The translations under genes and the position numbers were made by a program. A stretch of DNA of 64,000 nt from the NCBI GenBank assembly GCA_944349855.1, contig CALVNS010000007.1, positions 1 through 64,000 of the forward strand, given 5' to 3'. The notes under the pieces were generated by a model that was given only the letters and a program-made list of their open reading frames with translations, was not told the DNA's origin and searched no databases. Origin of the DNA: an uncultured Eubacteriales bacterium (lineage in GTDB: Bacteria; Bacillota; Clostridia; Christensenellales; Aristaeellaceae). The number at the start of each line of letters is the position of its first letter. The stretch's first letter is position 1. Of this stretch, positions 43,964 to 53,004 are shown in pieces.

Positions 43964-44233
43964 ATGACCGAAAGACCCTTTTGTCAAAGCTGCGGCATGC
44001 CCATGGATGTGCCCGGCAGCGAGTATGGAACCGAGCGGGACGGCTCGCGCAGCCGGGACTATTGCAGCTATTGCTACCGGGACGGCGCGTTCACCACGGA
44101 TTGGACGATGGAGGAGATGATCGAGTTCTGCGTCGGACCGGAGGTGGAGGCATGCCCCGGCCTGACGCCGGAGGCGGCGCGCGAGCGCATGCAGCGCGTG
44201 TTTCCACAGCTCAAGCGCTGGCGCAACGCCTGA
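43964..44233 (+). CDS. Small zinc-ribbon protein
   Basis: 89 residues. Two CxxC knuckles, FCQSCGMPM and DYCSYCYRDG, give a four-cysteine zinc ribbon of the putative zinc-ribbon family of about 80-90 residues (Zn_ribbon_2 type). The rest is a helical acidic tail. No enzymatic motif. AAGGAGG precedes the ATG. It is transcribed alone, with a TACAAT element 33 bases before its start. Confidence 0.8.
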   Translation: MTERPFCQSCGMPMDVPGSEYGTERDGSRSRDYCSYCYRDGAFTTDWTMEEMIEFCVGPEVEACPGLTPEAARERMQRVFPQLKRWRNA

Positions 44234-44246
44234 CGGCTTCTCCCTT

Positions 44247-44280
44247 GCCGGGCCGCATTTGCGGTCCGGCTTTACGTTTG
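44247..44280 (+). terminator. Terminator after the zinc-ribbon gene
   Basis: GCCGGGCCGC, loop ATTT, GCGGTCCGGC with one G-U pair, then TTTACGTTT. Confidence 0.7.
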
Positions 44281-44493
44281 CGCAAAAAGATGGTATGCTA
44301 TAGGGGGAGTCACAAGATCGTCACTTTTTTCTCAAATAGTTGTAACCTTTCCGCCTTTTTATGCGTATAACATATAGAGGAATCTCCGGCTGTATTTCTC
44401 ATCCGCTTTTTATCGGGCGTTCGCTTCCCGCCGCGCGCGGGATGCGATATAATGGTCCTTACATACTTGAACTCTTGGAAACGGAGCAATGGC

Positions 44494-46044
44494 ATGATGC
44501 GCTGCGTCGGCTTGACAAAAACGCTCCTGCGTCATATGTGCTGCGCGGCGGTGTTGTTCGCGCTGTGTCTTCTTCCCGCGTCCGCGTCGGGGGAGGGCTC
44601 TGTTCGTGCGCTCTTCGTCGCCTGTGAAAATTTTCTCAGCGCCGAGAGCATTGCCCCGTCTGCCCGCAACAACCTGGCGCTTTTGACCAGCGCCTTTGCC
44701 CGAAGCGTCGCGCCGTCCGACCTGCGCGTTGAAAACGGAACGATCGCCTCCTCTGCCGCGCTGGGCGAGACGATCGCCGCCGCGTTTGACGGCGCGCAGG
44801 AGGAGGACGTCTCGCTGCTGTACCTGAGCACGCACGGCATCTACGATCCGGCCATGCCGGACGAGCCCGCGCGCCTGCTGCTCAGCGACGGCGTCAGCGA
44901 GGACTCGATCACCGCCGCGCAGCTGGCCGACTACCTGGATCCGGTGCCCGGCATCAAGGTCGTGATCCTGGACGCGTGCAATTCCGGCGCGTTTATCGGC
45001 AAGGGCATGCCCGTATCCGTCGTGCGCTCGATGAACCTGCCGTTGAATCGGGCAGAGTACAAGGTCATCGCCTCCAGCGGCGGCAATGAGGACGCGTTTT
45101 ATTGGAACGCCGGCGGCAATTACGGCGCGCAGGGCTCCTCATACTTTGCGCTGGCGCTCTACCACGCGCTGACGCCCCAGGGCGGACAGTACGAGGCGGA
45201 CCAGAACCGCGACGGCGCCATTACGCTCAGCGAGCTGTCCGACTACCTGCTGCGGGCCAATGGCACATCCAGCGCCCAATGCTATCCAGAGCAGGACGAC
45301 TTTGTCCTCGTCTCCTATGACGTCCAGGCCGTCTCCAGCGCTTTCGATCCGTCGATTGCGTACTTCTCGCTCGGAAACTCCATCCTCACCTATGACGACC
45401 CGACGCTCACGTTCTCCTTTACTGCGCTGCGCGATGCGCGCATCAGCTATCAGATCGTCTATCACCAGCAGGGCCGCTGGATGTGGGAAAACGCCCAGCG
45501 CATTCTGGACACCAGCGAAAGCCCCGACGGCATGGTCAGCCCGGGCCGTAAGGAGCGCGCGCTGTCGCTATCCGTCGGCTCACTCTCCTCGGACGTGGCC
45601 GGCTATGCGCTCTTGCAGGTCATTGCCGAGTCTGAAGCGGGCACGGAGGTCGCCGAGAGCCGCCTCATCTCCGTGCAGCCCATCGTCGGCAATCCGCAGC
45701 TCTCGCTCTTTGCGCCGCTCTCGCTCACGCTTGGCGAGGGACGCGAGCTGGTGATCGAGGCGTGCCACGACTTCCCCGTCTCCCTCACGCTCGACGTCTA
45801 CACCTCTCGCGGCGTGCATGTGCGCAATCTGGCGCGCTCCGTCCCCTCGCGGCCCAACGCGCTCACGCCCGAGGCATCGCTCTTCTATTGGGACGGCCGG
45901 GATGATGCAGGCGAATACGTCCTGCCCGGCCAGTACGCGCTGCGCCTGTCCACCACTGTCGGCGGACGCCAGTACGGCGCCGTGTTCGAATACGTCTACG
46001 TCCGCGAGGGAACGGTCATGATGCCCGTTCAGCCCATCGGCTGA
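44494..46044 (+). CDS. Secreted caspase-fold (C14) protein with FlgD-like C-terminal domain
   Basis: 516 residues. A signal peptide (about 1-32, ending ASASG) directs export. The caspase-like domain (about 35-290) has the catalytic pair: His in SLLYLSTHGIYDPA and Cys in VVILDACNSGAFIGKG. Residues about 300-430 form beta domains; the end (LFYWDGRDDAGEYVLPGQYA) is a FlgD-like immunoglobulin module. Bacterial C14 proteins cleave after basic residues; a substrate is not evident. The second ATG pair at 44494 is preferred since TATAAT (44448-44453) overlaps the first ATG at 44452. It converges on the patatin-like gene with one base between stops. Confidence 0.85.
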   Translation: MMRCVGLTKTLLRHMCCAAVLFALCLLPASASGEGSVRALFVACENFLSAESIAPSARNNLALLTSAFARSVAPSDLRVENGTIASSAALGETIAAAFDGAQEEDVSLLYLSTHGIYDPAMPDEPARLLLSDGVSEDSITAAQLADYLDPVPGIKVVILDACNSGAFIGKGMPVSVVRSMNLPLNRAEYKVIASSGGNEDAFYWNAGGNYGAQGSSYFALALYHALTPQGGQYEADQNRDGAITLSELSDYLLRANGTSSAQCYPEQDDFVLVSYDVQAVSSAFDPSIAYFSLGNSILTYDDPTLTFSFTALRDARISYQIVYHQQGRWMWENAQRILDTSESPDGMVSPGRKERALSLSVGSLSSDVAGYALLQVIAESEAGTEVAESRLISVQPIVGNPQLSLFAPLSLTLGEGRELVIEACHDFPVSLTLDVYTSRGVHVRNLARSVPSRPNALTPEASLFYWDGRDDAGEYVLPGQYALRLSTTVGGRQYGAVFEYVYVREGTVMMPVQPIG

Positions 46045-46045
46045 T

Positions 46046-46882
46046 TCAGCGGCGCGGACGAAAGGGCAGTATGCGCCCGCCGCTCACGCCCCAGGCCGTC
46101 AGCAGTCCGTCCAGCGCCCGCGCCGCGCAGTCGTAGCCCGCCTGTTCGCATTCCGTCGCCCGCCGCGCCGACAGCGCGCCCACGCCGCGCGGCATTGCCG
46201 GCGCGAGCACGTGCACGCCCTCGATCCGGGCGAAGCGCCGCGCATGGCACAGCGCGCAGCGCGTGAAGGCGTCCGTCCTTCCCTCGGGCCGGTAGGTCGG
46301 CACGACGAAGAGCAACTCCTGCGCGCCCAGCGCGCGCAGCGCCAGCGCGCACGCCTCGGGCTCCTGCGCCGCAATGAGCGACACATCCATCCATGACGCA
46401 GGCGTGACCCAGGCCGGCGCGCTCATCGCCGCGCGCACCCCCAGCCACAGCGGAGCTTCGCGCGTGAAGACGAGCCCGGACCCCGCGGGCTCCGACAGCG
46501 CGCGCAGGCCCGGCGCCGACGTAAACGCCAGCCCTTTGCCCGAAAGCAGCGCCACGCATGGCAGCGCCAACGGCGTCTTGCACGCGCGCATCGGCGCGCC
46601 CTCCGTGAGCGCCAACAGCACACGCGAAAGCGCTCGTCCCCTCGCCGCCTCCCAGCCGAGCGGATGCCCCAACGCGCGCCTTCCGACCAGCGCCGCGCCC
46701 AGCGCGGCGCTTTGTAGCGGCGTCGTACCAAGCGCTGCCAGTGCCGCCGCCAATGCGCCGCTCCCGGCGCCGCAAAGCGCTCCGGGCGTGACCGCCCGCT
46801 CCGACAGCGCACGCAGCACGCCCGCATGTGCCGCCGCCGCGATGCCTTCGCCGCACAGTGCCAGACCCAGGCGCAAGCCCAT
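46046..46882 (-). CDS. Patatin-like protein lacking the usual nucleophile serine
   Basis: 278 residues, very rich in Ala, Arg and Gly. The opening LGLALCGEGIAAAAHAGVLR corresponds to the patatin oxyanion-hole strand (LALSGGGARGAAHIGVL type), and LCGAGSGALAAALAALG corresponds to the nucleophile elbow GTSAGALVAAL. Aligned by eye, the serine of G-x-S-x-G is Gly and a Ser stands one place later. A possible catalytic Asp is in SWMDVSLIAAQ. It may be a pseudoenzyme or a divergent acyl hydrolase. The start is the ATG at 46882 or the TTG at 46876; the latter has better spacing to GGGGAGG. It has no close functional partner. Confidence 0.6.
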   Translation of the reverse strand: MGLRLGLALCGEGIAAAAHAGVLRALSERAVTPGALCGAGSGALAAALAALGTTPLQSAALGAALVGRRALGHPLGWEAARGRALSRVLLALTEGAPMRACKTPLALPCVALLSGKGLAFTSAPGLRALSEPAGSGLVFTREAPLWLGVRAAMSAPAWVTPASWMDVSLIAAQEPEACALALRALGAQELLFVVPTYRPEGRTDAFTRCALCHARRFARIEGVHVLAPAMPRGVGALSARRATECEQAGYDCAARALDGLLTAWGVSGGRILPFRPRR

Positions 46883-47002
46883 CCCTCCCCTCGCCCAACA
46901 GCGTATGCGCGCGGCGCCGTTTTTCGCCCGCAACCAAAAGATTTTTTGCGAGATTCTTTTGCGTTGCAACGCTGCGGGGGCTTTTCTCGTCTTATTGTTG
47001 TG

Positions 47003-47011
47003 TGCTATAAT
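47003..47011 (+). promoter_or_regulatory. Extended -10 promoter of the CotH operon
   Basis: TGCTATAAT inside TGTGTGCTATAATGCG. The downstream ATG at 47017 falls at the transcript start, so the ATG at 47092 is the likely start codon. Confidence 0.6.
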
Positions 47012-47091
47012 GCGATATGGGCCTTGAGGCCCGACCGACCGCGGCGTTTCCTTTCATCCGTTCGCCGCCCCGGAAAGGTGGAATTTTCTAC

Positions 47092-50000
47092 ATGCGTTCA
47101 TCCCGTACCCAGACCGCGTCCGGCGCGCGCAAGCGGCGCACGGGCCGCGAGACGAGCCCGAAGGGCACGGTGCTGGGCATCGTATTGCTGGCGGTCTTCG
47201 TATCGGCGTTCGTGCTGCTCGCGCCCAAGACGCCTACGCAGTCCGCGGCCGCCAACGTGACCGGCACGCAGACCGACGCGGGCGCCAGCATGGGAAGCCC
47301 GGACCTGCACGTCACCGAGGCGATGTCCTCCAACCGCACGGCCTATCCTGACGAGACGGGCAGCTTCCCCGACTGGATCGAGCTGACCAACGAGGGAGAA
47401 ACCGCCATCCAGCTCAAGGATTACGGCCTGTCCGACACCGAAACCAAGATCACGTTCGTCTTCCCCGAGATGACGCTCGGGCCGGGCGAACGCGTCGTCG
47501 TGTTCGCGTCCGACGAGAGCCGCTCCGAGTCCGGCAAGCCCCTGCACGCCAAGTTCAAGCTCTCGTCGCTGGGCGACAACGTGGTGCTCTTCGGCCCCGA
47601 CGGCGTGGTCATGGAGACCGTCCAGCTGCCCGCCATGGACGCGGACGTCTCCTACGCCAAGACCGGGGAGGGCTGGATCATCACCGACATGTACACGCCG
47701 GGCTATGAGAACACGCAGGAAGGCTACGCGCTGTTCCTCGCCTCGTCCTATCTGGAGACGGGCGTACTGGTGATCAACGAGGTCATGGCCTCCAATGTGA
47801 CCACGCTCAAGGACGACGATGGCGACTACAGCGACTGGATCGAGATCTACAATACCTCTTCGCAGACGATCGACCTGTCCAATTACGCGCTCTCCGACGA
47901 TCCGAGCAGCCCGATCAAATTCCGCTTCCCGCAGGGGGCGACGATCGAGCCCGGCGGCTACTACGTGGTCTTCGCCTCAGGCAAGGACCGCGAGGGCACG
48001 GACGGCAGCTGGCCGCACGCGCGCTTCAAGCTTCGGGCCGAGGGTGAAACGGTGCTCCTGTCCGACATCCAGGGCCGGCTGCTGGACAAGGTGACGTACG
48101 ACCTGCTTGAAGCCGACACCTCGTGGGGGCGCAGCCCGGACGGCACGGGCGGCTTCACCACCTACACCCAAACGACGCCGGGCCTTTCCAACACGCAGGA
48201 GAGCGCGCTGATCATGGATCAGCGCCTCACCGCCGCCAACACGCAGGGCCTGTTCATCACGGAGGTCATGTCCTCCAACCGAAAGACCTCCCTGCCGGGC
48301 GTGCAGGGCACCTACGACTATGTCGAGATCTACAATGCCAGCGGACAGGCCGTCAACCTGAAGGGTTACGGCCTGTCCGACAACGTGAAGAAGCCGCGCA
48401 AATGGCTCTTCCCGGATGTGACCATTCCCGCAGGCGGGTACCTGCTGGTCTACTGCGAGGCGGCCAACGTCGGCATGGAGACCGAGACGGTCCACTACGC
48501 CAACTTCAACCTCAGCGTCGGCGGTGAGACGGTCCTGCTCTCTACGCCCGACGGCACGCTGCTGGACAAGCTCGTCGTGCCCTCGCTCTACAGCGACGTA
48601 TCCTACGGCAGAACCGTCGGCCAGAGCGGCCTTTTTTATTACAGCACGCCGACGCCCGGCGAGCCCAATCTGGGCGGATTCTCCGGCTTTTCTGAGCCGC
48701 CCGTGTTCATCACGCGCGGCGGCCTGAACGAGCGCCCCATCGAGGTCGAGATCCAGGTGCCCGAGGGCGCGACCGTCTACTACACCACGGACAGCACCGA
48801 CCCCACGCAGCAATCCATGGTCTACGATGAGCCCATCGCCGTCTCGCAGACGACGGTCATCCGTGCGCGTGCCTATCAGCCCGGCCTGGAGGGCTCGCAG
48901 ATCGAGACGCAGACGTATTTCGTCTCCACCTACCACACGATGCCCGTCATCTCGCTGGTGACCGATCCAGACAACCTCTGGAATGAGGAGACCGGCATGC
49001 TCGCCGACGGCCCAACCCTCGACCGGGATAACACGGAGCCCCCATGGGAGGACGCCACCTATTGGAAAAAGCTGCACTACTCGGGCTTCATTGAGTACTA
49101 CGACGAGGACGGCGTGCAGCAGATCTCCCAGGGCATGAACTTTCACGTGATGGGCCAGTTCTCATTGGACATGCCGCAAAAGTCCTTTGCGATTCGCGCG
49201 GACGCGCAGTTTGGCGAAGAGCTGTTCAACTACGCGTTCTTCGAAGACCGGCCCTATACCTCCTATTATGCCATCGTGCTGCGCAACGGCGGCCAGGATG
49301 GCAAGTACACCCGCGTGCTGGACGGCCTGCAGGCGCGCCTGGTCGATCAGGCGGGCTCGTCCGTCATCACGCAGGCCTGGAAGCCCGTGATCGTCTATCT
49401 CAACGGGCAGTACTGGGGCCACTACAACCTGCGCGAACGCGTCGGCGCGGAGATGATCGCCCAGCATGAGGGCTGGGCCAACCCCGACGCCATCGACATT
49501 CTGGAATCCGACGGCACGCGCTCCAGCCAGGTCAACCAGGGCTCCAATGCGGACTACGTCGACCTGGTCGACTATGTGGAGAGCCACGACCTGACCCAGG
49601 ATCCCGAAGCGCTGCAATACGTGCTGGACCGCGTGGACGTGGAGAACATGATCGACTACTTCTTCTTCGAGATGTTCTTCGGCAACACCGACCCGGGCAA
49701 CATCCGCTTCTACAAGAGCGATGAGGAGGACGGCAAGTGGCGTTACATCCTCTACGACGTGGACTGGGGGCTGTTCAACTCCTCGTCCGGCGGCGTGGCC
49801 TACGTGCTCAATGAGAGCGGCATGGGCAACTACCGGATCAAGTCCAACGTGCTGCTGCGCCATCTGATCCAGGTGCCCGAGATCCAGGACCAGTTCCTGC
49901 GCCGCGGCGGCGTGCTGTTTCAGACCGTGCTGACCACCGACAACATGATCTCGCTGCTGGACGAGATGATCGCCCAGATCACGCCCGAGATGGACATGCA

Positions 50001-50229
50001 CTTTGACCGCTGGGCGGCCGAGATGCACCCCAAGATGAGCTTCGACCAGCCCAAGAACGGCCCGGGCGCCAAGTCCTACTGGCAGGAGCGCGTTGCCCGC
50101 GCCAAGAACGTCATGAAAAAGCGCCCGTCGATCTTCTGGGCGGAGGTGCAGGAGTACTTCGGCCTCTCGCAGGCGAAGATGGAGGAGTACTTCGGCCCGC
50201 AGCCCGAGATTCCGGCCGACGCAGTGTAA
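47092..50229 (+). CDS. CotH kinase family protein with three lamin-tail domains
   Basis: 1045 residues. A basic N-terminus and one helix (GIVLLAVFVSAFVLL) anchor it or export it. Three lamin-tail domains follow at about 65-205, 218-365 and 372-520, each with ITEVMSSN-type openings and DYVEIYNASGQAVNLKGYGL-type strands. A chitobiase-type FN3 domain lies at about 540-605 (VYYTTDSTDPTQQ). CotH occupies about 613-1040: GMNFHVMGQFSLDMPQKSFA, LRNGGQDGKYTRVLDGL, YLNGQYWGHYNLRERVG, IDYFFFEMFFGNTDPGNIRF and ILYDVDWGLF with the metal Asp. CotH proteins are atypical kinases. First gene of the CotH-DUF4956-VTC set. Confidence 0.9.
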   Translation: MRSSRTQTASGARKRRTGRETSPKGTVLGIVLLAVFVSAFVLLAPKTPTQSAAANVTGTQTDAGASMGSPDLHVTEAMSSNRTAYPDETGSFPDWIELTNEGETAIQLKDYGLSDTETKITFVFPEMTLGPGERVVVFASDESRSESGKPLHAKFKLSSLGDNVVLFGPDGVVMETVQLPAMDADVSYAKTGEGWIITDMYTPGYENTQEGYALFLASSYLETGVLVINEVMASNVTTLKDDDGDYSDWIEIYNTSSQTIDLSNYALSDDPSSPIKFRFPQGATIEPGGYYVVFASGKDREGTDGSWPHARFKLRAEGETVLLSDIQGRLLDKVTYDLLEADTSWGRSPDGTGGFTTYTQTTPGLSNTQESALIMDQRLTAANTQGLFITEVMSSNRKTSLPGVQGTYDYVEIYNASGQAVNLKGYGLSDNVKKPRKWLFPDVTIPAGGYLLVYCEAANVGMETETVHYANFNLSVGGETVLLSTPDGTLLDKLVVPSLYSDVSYGRTVGQSGLFYYSTPTPGEPNLGGFSGFSEPPVFITRGGLNERPIEVEIQVPEGATVYYTTDSTDPTQQSMVYDEPIAVSQTTVIRARAYQPGLEGSQIETQTYFVSTYHTMPVISLVTDPDNLWNEETGMLADGPTLDRDNTEPPWEDATYWKKLHYSGFIEYYDEDGVQQISQGMNFHVMGQFSLDMPQKSFAIRADAQFGEELFNYAFFEDRPYTSYYAIVLRNGGQDGKYTRVLDGLQARLVDQAGSSVITQAWKPVIVYLNGQYWGHYNLRERVGAEMIAQHEGWANPDAIDILESDGTRSSQVNQGSNADYVDLVDYVESHDLTQDPEALQYVLDRVDVENMIDYFFFEMFFGNTDPGNIRFYKSDEEDGKWRYILYDVDWGLFNSSSGGVAYVLNESGMGNYRIKSNVLLRHLIQVPEIQDQFLRRGGVLFQTVLTTDNMISLLDEMIAQITPEMDMHFDRWAAEMHPKMSFDQPKNGPGAKSYWQERVARAKNVMKKRPSIFWAEVQEYFGLSQAKMEEYFGPQPEIPADAV

Positions 50230-50259
50230 TCCCAAAGCAAACGACGAGGAGGAACCCCC

Positions 50260-50934
50260 ATGCAGAGCATCCAGAACGATCCCGGCGTACTGAGTTGGTT
50301 TTCCGCGCAATTTGCCCAGCTGACCCCGATGGAGATGGTCATTGCCCTGGCCTCCGGCCTGTTCGTCGGCCTGATCATCGCCTTCGTCTACCGCAAGACG
50401 TACCGCGGCGTGCTGTTCAGCCCGAGCTTTGCCACCACGCTGATCATGCTCACGATGATCACCACGCCCGTGGTCATGTGTATCGGCTCCAACATCGCCC
50501 TGTCGATGGGCATGGTCGGCGCGCTGTCCATCGTGCGCTTCCGCACCGCCGTCAAGGACCCCATGGACACCGCCTACATGTTCTGGGCGCTGACGATGGG
50601 CATCCTGCTGGGCGCCGGACTGTACCTGGTCGCGCTGGTCGTCGTGGCCGGCATCGGCCTGACGATGCTGGTGCTCTCCTTCGTGCGCATGAAGAGCCCC
50701 AACACCTACCTGCTGGTCGTCCACTATGACGAGGATGTCGAGCCCGACGTCAACAGCACCGTCGCGCGCATTCGCAACCGCCGCCTGCGCTCCAAGGTCG
50801 TCAGCCGCGGCGGCGTGGAGCTGACCGTCGAGGTGCAGCTGGGCGAGCGCAGCGACATCGTCAACCGCATGCTCGACATCGAGGGCGTGCACAACGCCAC
50901 GCTGATCGCCTGCCAGTCCGAGGCAGGCAACTGA
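50260..50934 (+). CDS. DUF4956 membrane protein
   Basis: 224 residues. Four helices in the first 150 (ALASGLFVGLIIAFVYRKTY, FATTLIMLTMITTPVVMCIG, LLGAGLYLVALVVVAGIGLT) with the signature SIVRFRTAVKDPMDTAYMFW between them, then a cytoplasmic ferredoxin-like domain of about 75 residues. DUF4956 proteins commonly neighbour VTC-domain genes and are thought to be membrane partners of polyphosphate synthesis. GAGGAGG precedes the ATG; 30 bases separate it from the CotH gene and 16 from the VTC gene. Confidence 0.9.
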   Translation: MQSIQNDPGVLSWFSAQFAQLTPMEMVIALASGLFVGLIIAFVYRKTYRGVLFSPSFATTLIMLTMITTPVVMCIGSNIALSMGMVGALSIVRFRTAVKDPMDTAYMFWALTMGILLGAGLYLVALVVVAGIGLTMLVLSFVRMKSPNTYLLVVHYDEDVEPDVNSTVARIRNRRLRSKVVSRGGVELTVEVQLGERSDIVNRMLDIEGVHNATLIACQSEAGN

Positions 50935-50950
50935 CGGACGGAGGCGGAAG

Positions 50951-51655
50951 ATGGCCATCACCAGCTATCCCGTGCGCCATGAGCTCAAATACCTCGTCCA
51001 TCCCTCGGAGCTGCACTACCTGCGCTCCGTGCTCGACGGCCTGCTCATGCACGACCCCAACGGCGACGAAAACAACGAATACCACATCCGCTCGCTGTAC
51101 TTCGACACGCTGCACGACGACGCGCTGCATGAGAAGATCGCCGGCGTGGGCAACCGCAAGAAGTACCGCATCCGCATCTACAACTTCTCCGACCGGCTGA
51201 TCCGCCTGGAGTGCAAGCGCAAGATCGGCGACCTGATTTCCAAGCAGTCCGTGCGCATCCCGCGCGACCTGGCCGAGCAGATCATCGCAGGCGATCCCTC
51301 CGGCCTGGAGTACATGCGCCACCCGCTTCTTCGCGAGGTCTTTGTGCAGATGCGCACCAACCTGCTGCACCCCGTCGTCATCGTCGATTATGTGCGCGAG
51401 GCCTACATCACCGACGCGCAGGACGTGCGCATCACGTTTGACAGGCGCCTGCGCACGGGGCTGTACAGCAGCGACCTGTTCAATCCGCGCATTCCCACCT
51501 TTCCGGTCTTCGACGATTGCAAGGAAATCCTCGAGGTGAAGTTTGACCAGTTCCTGCCCGCGTACCTGCAGACCGTGCTCTCCGGCGTCACCGCCGAGCG
51601 CAGCGCGGTCTCCAAGTACGTGCACTGCCGCCGGTACGAAGAAAAGGAATACTGA
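50951..51655 (+). CDS. VTC domain polyphosphate polymerase
   Basis: 234 residues forming one VTC/CYTH-type tunnel domain. Basic residues that line the tunnel in the family are visible: VRHELKYLVHPSE, KKYRIRIYNFSDRLIRLECK, RKIGDLISKQSVRI, PVVIVDYVREAYI and VRITFDRRLRTGLYS; the acidic metal-binding Glu is in EILEVKFDQFLPAYL. VTC enzymes polymerise phosphate from ATP. The protein has no membrane helix, so DUF4956 may hold it at the membrane. It is the last gene of the triad. Confidence 0.9.
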   Translation: MAITSYPVRHELKYLVHPSELHYLRSVLDGLLMHDPNGDENNEYHIRSLYFDTLHDDALHEKIAGVGNRKKYRIRIYNFSDRLIRLECKRKIGDLISKQSVRIPRDLAEQIIAGDPSGLEYMRHPLLREVFVQMRTNLLHPVVIVDYVREAYITDAQDVRITFDRRLRTGLYSSDLFNPRIPTFPVFDDCKEILEVKFDQFLPAYLQTVLSGVTAERSAVSKYVHCRRYEEKEY

Positions 51656-51658
51656 ACA

Positions 51659-51695
51659 AATCAGGGCCGGGGAGATGCTCTTCCCGGCCCTGATT
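51659..51695. terminator. Bidirectional hairpin between VTC and MFS genes
   Basis: AATCAGGGCCGGG pairs perfectly with CCCGGCCCTGATT around an 11-base loop. It lacks a long U-tract, but separates two convergent genes. Confidence 0.75.
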
Positions 51696-51714
51696 GTCTG
51701 TCTGTATGGGCTCC

Positions 51715-52980
51715 TCAGCCCGCCTGAGCGAGCCGCTCGCCGCTCTCTCGCGCGATGCACACGCCCATGAACATCGTGAATGCCGTCATGCCAAGCGTCA
51801 GCACCAGCGGCAGCGCGCGGTTCAGCTCCGACAGCACGCCGGCGATCAGGCCGAACGGCGCCGTCACCAGCAGCATCATCGCGTAGAACAGCCCCAGCAT
51901 CCGCGCGCGCTCCTCCGGATCGATCGTCAGCATTTGGATGGACGTCGTCAGCGGATTGAGCGTGGACAGCGCCACCGCCTCCAGCAGCACCGAGAGCACG
52001 ACCATCCAATAGGCGCCCGCGGGCATGAGCAGCACGCACAGCTGCGACGCGGCCAGGATGCCCACGCCCGCAAACAGCGGCAGGCGGAACCGGCGCACCG
52101 ACACACGCGGCACGATCGTGAAGTAGCACATGAGCATCAGCAGCGACTTGATGGTCGAGAAGATCGACAGGTTCTCCGCCGCGATGCCCAACCGGTCCGT
52201 CAGCAGCAGCGGCCAGAACGTCTCCAGCACGTTCTTGATCGCCGCGTAGGAGGCCACCATGCCGACCGTCAGCATGACGGCGCGGTTTTGGAGCATGGCG
52301 CGCAGCACGTGCCGGCTGTCCAGCAGGTGCGTCAGCAGCGGCACGTTCGCGCACTCGCGCATGCGCCGCTCGCCGATCTTCGTCTCGTGCGAGAGGAAGT
52401 AGAGCACGATGAACTTCGTCGTCATCAGCACGAACGTGAAGCCGTAGATCGCGCGCATCGTCGGCACCAGGCCGAACGCACGCACCAGCAGGTAGGCCAG
52501 CGGAGCCACAAAGCCCGCCAGCAGCCCCGCCACGTGCGAGACCGCATACAGCCGCACCAGGCGCGAGGGCTCCGAGTCCTCCATCAGCAGCAGATCCCAC
52601 GAGTTCTCCGTCACGCGCCACATGCCGTTGAACAGCGCCGCCGCCACGAACCAGCGGTAGTCCTGCGCGAGCATCCACAGAAACGTCGGCACGCTCCAGG
52701 ACAGCAGATCGAAGATGACCGTGCAGCGCCGCCGGCCCAGCTTGTCCGTCAGCACGCCCGACAGCAGCGCCCAGAACATCTGGGAGATGAAGAAGATCGT
52801 CGACATCGCGCCGATCTGCACCGGCGTCATGCCCAGCGCGGCCATGTACACCGACACGAAGGGCACGTACAGGTTATACGGGATGCCCCAGAGGGGCTCC
52901 GTCCACAGGCATGCCCGCTCGTTGCCCTTCAAGTGCACGAGCAGGTCGATCAGCGGGTTGCGCGCGATTCGCTTGAGCAT
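51715..52980 (-). CDS. Major facilitator superfamily transporter
   Basis: 421 residues with 12 predicted helices. The loop 2/3 MFS motif is LLSGVLTDKLGRRRCTVIFD, preceded by FVSVYMAALGMTPVQIGAMS. Several arginine-rich loops lie in the middle. The substrate is not identifiable; the set-up resembles drug or sugar exporters. The ATG at 52980 has GGAGG 6 bases upstream; a GTG 15 bases earlier lies within that ribosome binding site. It follows the DUF554 gene by 24 bases, in the same direction. Confidence 0.87.
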   Translation of the reverse strand: MLKRIARNPLIDLLVHLKGNERACLWTEPLWGIPYNLYVPFVSVYMAALGMTPVQIGAMSTIFFISQMFWALLSGVLTDKLGRRRCTVIFDLLSWSVPTFLWMLAQDYRWFVAAALFNGMWRVTENSWDLLLMEDSEPSRLVRLYAVSHVAGLLAGFVAPLAYLLVRAFGLVPTMRAIYGFTFVLMTTKFIVLYFLSHETKIGERRMRECANVPLLTHLLDSRHVLRAMLQNRAVMLTVGMVASYAAIKNVLETFWPLLLTDRLGIAAENLSIFSTIKSLLMLMCYFTIVPRVSVRRFRLPLFAGVGILAASQLCVLLMPAGAYWMVVLSVLLEAVALSTLNPLTTSIQMLTIDPEERARMLGLFYAMMLLVTAPFGLIAGVLSELNRALPLVLTLGMTAFTMFMGVCIARESGERLAQAG

Positions 52981-53004
52981 GGGTGTCCTCCTCACATCCG
53001 GTCT

